Source: Enterobacter ludwigii (GTDB lineage: Bacteria > Pseudomonadota > Gammaproteobacteria > Enterobacterales > Enterobacteriaceae). From it: a stretch of DNA of 64,000 bases. The notes beneath the pieces are model-generated. The model ran no database searches, was not told the origin of the DNA, and saw only the letters and a list, made by a program, of their open reading frames with translations. The position numbers were made by a program, and so were the translations under genes. The stretch spans positions 2,728,001 through 2,792,000 of the forward strand of contig NZ_CP017279.1 in the NCBI RefSeq assembly GCF_001750725.1, written 5' to 3'. Shown here piece after piece: positions 8,794 to 15,570 of the stretch (positions are counted from its first letter, which is position 1; each line of letters starts with the position of its first letter).

Positions 8794-9147
8794 TTATTTA
8801 TCCAAGATTTTATCCATAATGTTCCTTAGTTCTTGCCGAGTTGATTCTATTTTCGCAAGCAAGGTTCTTATCAGTGCGGGTGAAAAATCAACTGTTCGAG
8901 GATCATTTGCGAGCCATAATTTAAGTAATCCTCCAAGTCTTCCAAGATCAGCGTTTACTCGGCTAAGTTCATTAACCTGTTTTATATCTACGATAGAATC
9001 AACCTGATAACCCATTGCAACTCTACGAACAAAACAGGCAACACTTAATCCAGATGCTTCTGCATTTTCTTGGATGAGAATTTTTTCTTCGGGTAAACAA
9101 TAAACTTTTATTGGCGTACTATTTTTTCTAGTCTGAGTAACTTTCAT
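8794..9147 (-). CDS. traJ: TraJ, RP4-type oriT-binding relaxosome protein
   Basis: 117 residues. ATG 9147 is preceded by GGAGAG at six bases; an ATG four codons earlier lacks a site. It carries the RP4 TraJ signatures KVYCLPEEK near the N-terminus, a ribbon-helix-helix-like segment, and the block NADLGRLGGLLKLWL followed by LLAKIE. In RP4, TraJ binds one arm of the oriT inverted repeat next to nic and recruits relaxase TraI. Here it reads away from an adjacent oriT, as in RP4, but traH and traI do not follow; trbJ does. Confidence 0.88.
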   Translation of the reverse strand: MKVTQTRKNSTPIKVYCLPEEKILIQENAEASGLSVACFVRRVAMGYQVDSIVDIKQVNELSRVNADLGRLGGLLKLWLANDPRTVDFSPALIRTLLAKIESTRQELRNIMDKILDK

Positions 9148-9160
9148 ATAGCTCTCCATA

Positions 9161-9290
9161 CAGGCGGTAGCCTGGCAGCCTCGCAGAGCAGGACGCCCTT
9201 GAGCCGCGATGCGGCGAATAGGGAGTGGTAAAGTTGGAACACCGTAGCGGTGGGCCTACTTTACATGTCCTGCCCTACAATTTCCGTTGT
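9161..9290. other. oriT: RP4-type origin of transfer (oriT) with nic site
   Basis: Strong resemblance, from memory, to the RP4/RK2 oriT: CAGCCTCGCAGAGCAGGA at 9176-9193, GCGAATAGGG, the imperfect inverted repeat GTAAAGT...CACCG / CGGTG...ACTTTAC (9228-9264) that TraJ should bind, the block GTGGGCCTACTT, and TCCTG/C at 9268-9273. By analogy nic lies between 9272 and 9273 on the + strand. Similarity fades beyond nic, where RP4 has TraK sites and traK; no traK is seen here. Confidence 0.88.
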
Positions 9291-9537
9291 ATATCTGTGC
9301 ACGACAATGTGTATTTCAGTGTACAGGGTGTGTTTTCTTAGCGTATTAATGTAGGATTACTCGAGTAAAGATCTGCAGCAAATGTGTTTTTTGCAAGGAA
9401 AATATATTTCTCCATTTTGAAAATGACCTTTAGTAGTTATATATGGACGTCCACCAACTGTTTTTATGTTTCGATATAATGTAAGAAGTTTTTATTTTCT
9501 CATGAATTTTTAATTACCTTGTCTGAGCATGTGCATT

Positions 9538-9562
9538 GCAGATTTTAGCGGCTAAAATCTGC
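9538..9562. promoter_or_regulatory. KorB operator in a perfect 25-bp palindrome
   Basis: The 13-bp core TTTAGCGGCTAAA is at 9544-9556. The symmetry extends to 12-base arms around one central base (left arm GCAGATTTTAGC). It lies between oriT and the putative oriV and is about 390 bases from the nearest start codon (traJ), so a replication or partition role is as plausible as repression. Confidence 0.8.
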
Positions 9563-9665
9563 CTCCCTATGCCTAAAGCTAGGGGCGTACCTCATATGTC
9601 ATAAAATCTACCTCAAGTGTCAATATACCAAGGGTGTAAGTAATCTCTTCTTCTGGCGTACAACC

Positions 9666-9722
9666 ATCGGCCTTTGGCCGATTCTAGATTTGAAAGCGCC
9701 TGCTCAGGCAGGTGATTTCAAA
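9666..9722. other. oriV: Two hairpins in the putative replication origin
   Basis: ATCGGCC-TTT-GGCCGAT (9666-9682) is a perfect 7-bp stem. TTTGAAA...CCTGC-TCAG-GCAGG...TTTCAAA (9689-9722) is a second, interrupted stem. They lie next to iteron-like repeats and the rep genes. By analogy with RSF1010-type origins they may be single-strand priming sites; this is inference from position and shape. The stretch 9291-9537 is AT-rich with no supported gene. Confidence 0.45.
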
Positions 9723-9780
9723 GCCTGAATATACTGATTGATCCTGAATAACCTGCACACCAGTTAAAAAATCAGGCCTC

Positions 9781-9843
9781 TGTAGCACACTAGCGGGCCG
9801 TTACAGCACATCGCCGGGCCGTAACGACACACTACCGGGCCGT
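9781..9843. repeat. Three tandem 21-bp iteron-like repeats
   Basis: Units at 9781-9801, 9802-9822 and 9823-9843 each end in CGGGCCGT and share a CA-rich first half (for example AGCACACTAG, AGCACATCGC). The last unit overlaps the stop codon region of the rep gene. Directly repeated units beside a replication initiator gene are typical of iteron origins. Confidence 0.7.
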
Positions 9844-10593
9844 TGTAGCTCGTTTTATCCTAGAATTTTGTATCTCAATACCAATTGTTAGAAATTTTTT
9901 GCTATCTTCTTTTAATCTCCTCCGATAGTTACGCAATGTCATATTATTAGTACCTTCCCCACTTACAGCTAAAATTAATGTATCAATATGCCAGCCGCCT
10001 TTAGGATCGTGTTTATGTGTTAATATATGGCGTGCAACTGCTTGGCTAATACCATGCTGGAAACGAGCAATGGGTCCTGGATCATGATGAAAATGCAAAT
10101 CTCGCTTCAACAACATTACTAATGCAACACCTAAGCGCACTCTCCATAGGTTACGTTCACCTCCAGTTAGAGGATTACGCCTGGTCATTGGTGAGGGTAC
10201 GACATGGTCAATTAAACCACCTAGAATGCAATAACCGTTTTTTTCTAAATCTGGTGTTACTATTTCAACAGTTGCCACTCGTAGATCAACGAGTAGTTTT
10301 TTAATTCGATCATAACTGTATTGTGCATCGGATAGAGTTCGGCGTACTTTCGCTGGATCTACTAATAACTCGATTCCTCCATCAGAAATTTCTCGACGTT
10401 TCTCGGCCACATAAAGCATTGTTTCCACAATATCCGCATGACGTTGTCCTAGTCTTCCGGTAACTCGACAACGACCAAAACTAGTCTCCATCCACTGCCC
10501 CTTCAGCGCCAAGGGACGTTGACTTGGTTGGTACAGAATGACTCTAGCCTGCAGAGCTGTACTAGTAGGTGTAACTTTATTACCAGTTATCAT
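9832..10593 (-). CDS. Replication initiator-like protein (RepC-type role)
   Basis: About 253 residues from ATG 10593 (GGAG 11 bases upstream; in-frame GTG codons at 10602 and 10605 are alternatives). The C-terminal half, with GISQAVARHILTHKHDPKGGWHIDTL and LRNYRRRLKEDSKKF, looks like the winged-helix DNA-binding part of plasmid initiators. It follows repA in the same direction and ends inside the iterons, which is where an initiator is expected. In RSF1010 the helicase RepA is likewise partnered with iteron-binding RepC; this protein is not an obvious close homologue, so no symbol is given. Confidence 0.6.
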   Translation of the reverse strand: MITGNKVTPTSTALQARVILYQPSQRPLALKGQWMETSFGRCRVTGRLGQRHADIVETMLYVAEKRREISDGGIELLVDPAKVRRTLSDAQYSYDRIKKLLVDLRVATVEIVTPDLEKNGYCILGGLIDHVVPSPMTRRNPLTGGERNLWRVRLGVALVMLLKRDLHFHHDPGPIARFQHGISQAVARHILTHKHDPKGGWHIDTLILAVSGEGTNNMTLRNYRRRLKEDSKKFLTIGIEIQNSRIKRATTAR

Positions 10594-10640
10594 TTTCTGC
10601 ACCACTCCATGAAGACATACATTCTTTTGCTATTTGTTTT

Positions 10641-11438
10641 TTATTCTTCGATTTGAGTTGCGTTATCCTTAATACTCCCCCCCTCATGTCTCTGTAACCA
10701 ACGATCTGGCGCACGTTCTCCATAATTTGCTTTATTTATTCCAAATTTAACAAATTGACCTCGAACATCATCAGAAATACCATACGTCTTCGCTTCTAAG
10801 GCGGTCATGGCCGCCAGATAAGATTGCCACCGTATATTATCAACCAGGACGCTACTACCCCTGCTTGCTTGCTGTATATCACCAACCCCCATCGTGGCAG
10901 CACCTTTGTTTGAATGGTGTAGTAATATAATCGAACATCCAGTATCAGCAGCAATACCTTCTAGTTTTCCAATGACTTTGGACATTGCTGCGCTATTATT
11001 CTCATCCTCCTGGTGGAAACGGCGAAGAGTATCCAAAATTATTAAACGTCTACCTTTTGAAATTTCATTGATCAAGTTGCTCCAATCCGGCAAGAAAATA
11101 TTTGGACATTTCCCTACCAAAGGTTCGACCAGTAGCTTATCAGCTACAATCTGCTGCTGACGTGCTGTTAGATATTTTCCCAAAGCATATAAACGATGGT
11201 GAACGATGGTTTCAGAGTCCTCCACAGGTAAATATGCCACCAACCCAGTCGGATATTCACCAAAGTTTATAAGATCTACACCACAAGTAATCTGCACAGC
11301 CAATTGTAATGCCAGCATTGACTTTCCAACGCCTCCCGGAGAAACAATCGCTCCGATAGTACCAATAGCCAAATTAGGCAAAACGTAATCAATTGGTTGC
11401 GGCTTAGCTTCAAATGCTTCCATTATGTTCAATGACAT
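10641..11438 (-). CDS. repA: RSF1010-like RepA replicative helicase
   Basis: 265 residues matching the IncQ RepA hexameric 5'-3' helicase along the whole length. It has IDYVLPNLAIGT, Walker A SPGGVGKS (33-40), the Walker B region RRLIILDTLRRF, the histidine motif ILLHHSNKGA, and QQASRGSSVLVDNIRWQSYL. RepA opens the origin in RSF1010-type replication independently of host DnaB. It sits between alpA and the initiator-like gene, all on the same strand and closely spaced. It suggests that the excised island can replicate, which would stabilise it during transfer. RSF1010 primase RepB is absent. Confidence 0.88.
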   Translation of the reverse strand: MSLNIMEAFEAKPQPIDYVLPNLAIGTIGAIVSPGGVGKSMLALQLAVQITCGVDLINFGEYPTGLVAYLPVEDSETIVHHRLYALGKYLTARQQQIVADKLLVEPLVGKCPNIFLPDWSNLINEISKGRRLIILDTLRRFHQEDENNSAAMSKVIGKLEGIAADTGCSIILLHHSNKGAATMGVGDIQQASRGSSVLVDNIRWQSYLAAMTALEAKTYGISDDVRGQFVKFGINKANYGERAPDRWLQRHEGGSIKDNATQIEE

Positions 11439-11443
11439 TGCTG

Positions 11444-11674
11444 TTACCTACCTAAAACAACACCGGGTCTGGCCGCTTTAAACATTGCTGATTTACGATC
11501 CGCAATCCACTGTTCTACTTCGGATAACTGCCATGCAACATTTCGGCTAGTAAGTGCTATACGGCGAGGAAACTCGCCTCGCTGTTCAAGGTTATAAATA
11601 GTGCGGGCTGACAATGGGATCATTTCCAGAAGTGTTTTTCTGTTAATGAGCGTGCTATGTGCCTTTGTTTGCAT
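11444..11674 (-). CDS. AlpA-family excisionase/regulator
   Basis: 76 residues starting at ATG 11674, preceded by AGGAGG. It has the AlpA winged-helix pattern: INRKTLLEMIPLSARTIYNLEQRGEFPRRIAL and VAWQLSEVEQWIADR. Such proteins act as excision factors or activate integrase expression on P4-like elements. It is the first gene of the alpA-repA-rep group and is divergent from the 323-residue gene at 11752. Confidence 0.8.
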   Translation of the reverse strand: MQTKAHSTLINRKTLLEMIPLSARTIYNLEQRGEFPRRIALTSRNVAWQLSEVEQWIADRKSAMFKAARPGVVLGR

Positions 11675-11751
11675 CTGCCTTCCTCCTGTTTCCAATCAGG
11701 CCTATACAATGCCAAGCGTTACCACTTGCTAAAACCTATTCATTGGCTAAA

Positions 11752-12723
11752 ATGGTTGACATGAAAATTACTATCTGGGAAGGCTGTGACCTCACAGTTG
11801 CAGCTGCAATTAAATTATTTGTAGAGCGTAGTTCTCCGTACTCCATATTTTCACGGAGGTATCCAATACTGCGTCTCATACAGGAAGTTATTGATCCAGC
11901 AGTAGCTGCTTATGTAAATTCCCTGCCACCAAGTCATAAAGACTACATTTCTGGAGTAAATCTAGGATTTAGTGATGAACTTAAAAAAGTGGGCTTAAAC
12001 GTCGTAGTACAGGCACAAAGACTTCTTTTGCGTAATTTCGTTCTGACTTTAGATCAACAAACTTCTCTTGATAAATGCTTTACCGCTACGATTGAGTCTC
12101 TTATTGAATTAGTCAGTGAGTGCGCATCCAAGCGGCCGAAGAAGTCCTCTCCTGCAAAAGGAGTAACTATAAATTCACAGCGTAAGCTCGGTTATTGCGA
12201 GTTCTGCGGTAATCTAACCGAATTTTCCAAGTTGATCAGTGAGATATCAGAATTTGTTGCTAACGATAATGAGTTCCCCGTTCATGAAAAACAGGTCCTT
12301 AGTCATCGATATTGTTCTGACCATAGGCCCAAACTCACCAATGGTCTATGGAATCCCAAATACAGACAAGGAAAGCGGTCTCTCGAACAGTTCAATAAGG
12401 AATTAATAAGGCTTAGACGGCAATGCGCTAAACCGCATAAAGCTAACGCAAACACAGGGGATATATTGATTGATACATATTTTCATGAGTGGATGCAGGG
12501 TCAAACTTTAACCCCAGCAGATCTAGATAAACTTAGGAATATCGCCAGACGAATGGTTGACTCCAAATTCACTGATACTAAGAAAAAAATAATCATATTA
12601 AAACACCAAGGTTTTAACCAGTTTGAAACCGCACAGGTTTTAGAAAAAAATCACTACACAACTATGACAAAGCAGGCTGTGTCCAAGGCCTTAGCGTCTG
12701 TGAGGAAAGAATTTTATATTTAA
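11752..12723 (+). CDS. Unidentified protein with a possible Cys/His zinc site
   Basis: 323 residues if ATG 11752 is the start; ATG 11761 is possible, and neither has a clear ribosome site. I do not recognise the family. A probable metal site is formed by CEFC near residue 177 and YCSDH about 50 residues later. The C-terminal 60 residues (LKHQGFNQFETAQVLEK...TKQAVSKAL) look like a helix-turn-helix. A DNA-binding regulator or replication-associated protein divergent from alpA is plausible. The half-site GGCTAAA lies just before the start. Confidence 0.55.
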   Translation: MVDMKITIWEGCDLTVAAAIKLFVERSSPYSIFSRRYPILRLIQEVIDPAVAAYVNSLPPSHKDYISGVNLGFSDELKKVGLNVVVQAQRLLLRNFVLTLDQQTSLDKCFTATIESLIELVSECASKRPKKSSPAKGVTINSQRKLGYCEFCGNLTEFSKLISEISEFVANDNEFPVHEKQVLSHRYCSDHRPKLTNGLWNPKYRQGKRSLEQFNKELIRLRRQCAKPHKANANTGDILIDTYFHEWMQGQTLTPADLDKLRNIARRMVDSKFTDTKKKIIILKHQGFNQFETAQVLEKNHYTTMTKQAVSKALASVRKEFYI

Positions 12724-13301
12724 AATAGTATATCCACGAGCTATTATGGTGGCAGTTTAAGTCTTAATATCATCCACTTTATTGAATTATAACCAGCCAC
12801 TTACGAGGGTTTTTCGCGATTACCCTGCTTCAAATTGATGATTTTGAAAATACAGTATTATAGTTTATTCTTTGTAGCGCAACTGTAAGCGTTATGCAAA
12901 ACGGATCACAGTGATACTACCTCACCAGTAAATCACTGAAGCCGATCTGTAATGACATAGAACGAATTGGTTTTATGGTTATGCAATGGCTCATCCCCTT
13001 ACTTGTCCCTGACCATAAAAAGCATTCGCTTTCCTTGAAAGCAAGTCTAAGCCAAGGGGCGTTTACAGTTGTCTTATCTTGGCTCATTAGGTACTGGCTT
13101 AATTATTAGAATCATGTCGGTGGCATTTAGGTCCAAATATGCCAAAAATTTTAGCAGCTGAAATTCGTCTTCTCATGTAGGGTCAAGAAGCTTATGACTT
13201 AACCTATTGATTATGTGAATTACCTTGTGAGTATTACTCGTAGGATGGAATCTTCCAAAACTCTGACAATTCACTCTGAATGCATGGTAACAAAGAACAG
13301 T
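12724..13301. other. 578-bp stretch without a supported gene
   Basis: I see no convincing coding region. It contains a degenerate KorB-like site (13150-13162) and a short hairpin GCTTTC-CTT-GAAAGC near 13029. A 44-codon frame at 12975-13109 lacks a ribosome site and is not called. Confidence 0.5.
13150..13162. promoter_or_regulatory. Degenerate KorB operator
   Basis: TTTAGCAGCTGAA differs from TTTAGC(G/C)GCTAAA at two positions. It may be a weakened copy, since flanking bases (AATTTTAGC, GAAATT) resemble the intact copy at 13986. Confidence 0.35.
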
Positions 13302-13931
13302 TTAGACCATGGTCTGTTCAGCGTTAAATTTCTCAAGATAGACTTCCATTTCGCGAGTCCACCTATGGGTAGGTACCGAGGTGATCATTAGCCAAGGAAA
13401 CCACCATACAAGCATGAAGAGTAACATAAGCGGTGCGATCATTTCGGCCGAAGAATGAGAAACTATATACAAAATGAATAATATTAGTAGAACTGTGTTT
13501 ACAATCTGACCTACCAGAAAAAGACGCCAGCGAAAACAATGCCATTTCCTGTTGAACACAATCCGTCCATCCCGTTCTTCGAGCCAGTTACGCCACGGCT
13601 TGAGATAACCAGCCCGCAACCCATAACGATCACACATTATTACAGCCAAATCCTGCAGCCGATAATTATACAATCCTGTGAGCCGATAAAGGCTGCGCTG
13701 ACGAAGCTCACGCTTTGCCAGACGGACCGCATTTTTATTCAAATATGGCTGTGTCAGCATTTGCTCTAGCCGGCGCTTCCTAAGATTGAGTAGTCCACGA
13801 AATACACTTCCAGATTCAGCATTAATTACTCTGTGACGAACTACACCGAGTGCAATATAGATACACAGCAATAGCCAGCCGGTCTTAGGGTATTGATTCA
13901 TCCATTGTATAATTACAGACAACTCAGGCAC
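13302..13931 (-). CDS. Unidentified membrane protein with a KorB operator upstream
   Basis: 209 residues from a GTG start preceded by AAAGGA. Predicted membrane segments are at about 18-31, 137-159 and 163-184, with a strongly basic region between the first two (RKRRLEQML, LAKRELRQRS, KPWRNWLEER). I do not recognise the family. An exact KorB operator lies 55 bases upstream of the start, in promoter position, so expression is probably tied to the presence of an IncP plasmid. A role in mobilization, exclusion or interference with the helper is possible but unproven. Confidence 0.6.
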   Translation of the reverse strand: MPELSVIIQWMNQYPKTGWLLLCIYIALGVVRHRVINAESGSVFRGLLNLRKRRLEQMLTQPYLNKNAVRLAKRELRQRSLYRLTGLYNYRLQDLAVIMCDRYGLRAGYLKPWRNWLEERDGRIVFNRKWHCFRWRLFLVGQIVNTVLLILFILYIVSHSSAEMIAPLMLLFMLVWWFPWLMITSVPTHRWTREMEVYLEKFNAEQTMV

Positions 13932-13985
13932 TTTTATTTTTCCTTTTTATGCAATCCAGATAAAACCAGTAAAGATTCAGTAAAT

Positions 13986-13998
13986 TTTAGCGGCTAAA
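13986..13998. promoter_or_regulatory. KorB operator upstream of the membrane protein gene
   Basis: Exact TTTAGCGGCTAAA, within a 19-bp palindrome (AATTTTAGC-G-GCTAAAATT, 13983-14001 region). It lies between the integrase stop and the membrane protein start, where a repressor would cover or neighbour the promoter. Confidence 0.8.
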
Positions 13999-14054
13999 AT
14001 TGCTCTCCTAGCGTAGATAAAAGAAGCATATCCACTTAATTTACTGATTATTAA

Positions 14055-15245
14055 CTACTTACTAGTCCATTCATCAATCATATTCGCCCAATCTTGTAGC
14101 ATCTCAGCCCTCTGCTCACGATATTCTGCCTTGTTATAAACAGCTCGTACCCCTTTTTGTTCATGGGCAAGGCTCTTCTCAATCCAGTCAGTATTGTACC
14201 CGGCCTCATGTAGCAAGGTGCTGGCTGTACGCCGTAAGTCATGGGGACCAAACTTAGGCAACAACTCCCCTTCTTTCTGAGCCAGGCGATACGTCAGTGT
14301 CAAAACCCGGTTTAAAGTAGCGCTACTCATTGGCGCATCGGAATCGTACCGCGAAGGAAGGATAAAATCAGAGCTACTGGCAAAGGTTTTGAGAGCAATC
14401 ATAATATCCATTGCCTGTCTGGAAAGAAAAACCAAATGTGGATTACGTCGTTTCATCCTTTCCTTTGGTATCGTCCATAATGCCTCACTAAAATTGATCT
14501 CGTTCCAGGTTGCGTTAGTAAGCTCACTTTTACGTACCATCGTTAACAGCAAAAGTTTAACCGCTGCTCTGATTGATGGCGTCGTTCCTACCCGTTCCAT
14601 GTACCGATACATCAGACCAATTTCAATTGGCGTCAATGCCCTGTCTCGAGGCTCAAATTTCGCTATGCTTGCAGGCCGTACCAGATCAGCTGGATTCTCC
14701 ACCTTCTGACCGCGCTCAATAGCCCAGCGATAGACTTGCAATACAATCTCTCTGGCGTGTACAGCTGTCGCCGGTGCCCCTCTCTCGACAATGTTATCGG
14801 TTAATGCGCGTAAGTCTTCATGTGTAATCTCACTAAGTTTCTGCTGGGCAAATTTTGACTTCAACTCCCTTTGATATACCGAACGCCGCATATCACGCGT
14901 CGATTCAGCCATTTGATAACCGCGTAACCATTTCTCAGTCCACGCACCAAAAGTCTCCGCATCTTTAATACGCGCTTTATCTCTGGCTTTTTCCCTCGCA
15001 GGCGATATTCCACTGGCAACCATTTTTTTGGCTTCATTGAGCCGTTCACGCGCTTCTGCAAGCGTGATCCCTCCAACACCATAGCGGCCAAAAGTAACGG
15101 TCTCCTGTCTTCCGTTTATCGAATAGTTATAACGAAATGAAATAGTTCCAGCCGGAGTGACCGCAACATACAGACCATCACGGTCATTAACTTTATAGAG
15201 TTTCTCCTTCGGCTTAAGGTGACGCAGCCTGGTGTCAGTCAACAT
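14055..15245 (-). CDS. int: P4-type tyrosine recombinase integrase
   Basis: 396 residues. An N-terminal DUF4102-like domain (LYVAVTPAGTISFRYNY...TFGRYG) is followed by a SAM-like core-binding domain (about 100-185) and the catalytic domain. The catalytic set is visible: R238 (TMVRKSEL), H335 and R338 (PHDLRRTAS), H361 (LAHEQKG) and nucleophile Y370 (AVYNKAEY). It is full length and intact. The gene starts about 300 bases from the guaA stop and reads into the island, the usual place for such integrases beside their attachment site. It should integrate and, with AlpA, excise the element. Confidence 0.92.
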   Translation of the reverse strand: MLTDTRLRHLKPKEKLYKVNDRDGLYVAVTPAGTISFRYNYSINGRQETVTFGRYGVGGITLAEARERLNEAKKMVASGISPAREKARDKARIKDAETFGAWTEKWLRGYQMAESTRDMRRSVYQRELKSKFAQQKLSEITHEDLRALTDNIVERGAPATAVHAREIVLQVYRWAIERGQKVENPADLVRPASIAKFEPRDRALTPIEIGLMYRYMERVGTTPSIRAAVKLLLLTMVRKSELTNATWNEINFSEALWTIPKERMKRRNPHLVFLSRQAMDIMIALKTFASSSDFILPSRYDSDAPMSSATLNRVLTLTYRLAQKEGELLPKFGPHDLRRTASTLLHEAGYNTDWIEKSLAHEQKGVRAVYNKAEYREQRAEMLQDWANMIDEWTSK

Positions 15246-15271
15246 GGTTTATTGTTTTCCTTTATCAAAAA

Positions 15272-15409
15272 TACCATGTTGTAAAAAATTCAGAAAAGTT
15301 GTTTAACTCTCTGTTTTTAATTGAGTTATAAAAAACAAATACCATAACTCAACCGAAATTTATCACATGGTACTTTTTCAAACCTGAATTCGAAACCAGA
15401 GAGTACCAT
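15272..15409. repeat. TACCAT repeats and inverted repeat between int and guaA (candidate recombinase sites)
   Basis: TACCAT occurs at 15272, 15340 and 15404, and inverted at 15367. TTGAGTTAT (15321-15329) and ATAACTCAA (15344-15352) form a perfect 9-bp inverted repeat around one copy. Repeats of this kind upstream of an integrase are candidates for arm-type Int or excisionase binding sites. Confidence 0.4.
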
Positions 15410-15476
15410 CAAAAATTCCATTGAAAAAACCGTGCTTCCCGTTGCTAACAGCTGCCAGAAAGTGCCAGACACAAAA

Positions 15477-15504
15477 ACAAAAAAGCCCGCAGTTACGCGG
15501 GCTT
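15477..15504 (-). terminator. Rho-independent terminator after guaA
   Basis: Reading leftwards, AAGCCCGC-loop-GCGGGCTT is followed by a run of T (A at 15479-15484 on the + strand). It lies 48 bases beyond the guaA stop and ends guaBA transcription before the integrase. Confidence 0.85.
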
Positions 15505-15551
15505 AGAGGTAGTTTACTGCTTTTACGTGCAGGCTGTTGCCAGACGTGAAA

Positions 15552-15570
15552 TCATTCCCACTCAATCGTA
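15552..15570. other. Probable attachment region at the guaA 3' end
   Basis: The island-integrase side abuts the last codons of guaA (protein end IEWE). The 3' end of guaA is a known insertion site for enterobacterial genomic islands. The matching direct repeat at the far end is outside the window, so the exact core cannot be fixed here. Confidence 0.4.

Noticed and set aside
11729..11750. Additional KorB operator before the 11752 gene
   Set aside because: Only the half GGCTAAA matches; three mismatches in the other half.
12975..13109. 44-codon hydrophobic frame in the island gap
   Set aside because: No ribosome-binding site, no recognised family, preceded by stops; cannot be supported.
1..15500. 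Second copy of the guaA 3' end as the left att site
   Set aside because: I looked for TTCCCACTCAAT and its complement and saw none; the left end is probably outside the window. A reading by eye can miss diverged copies.
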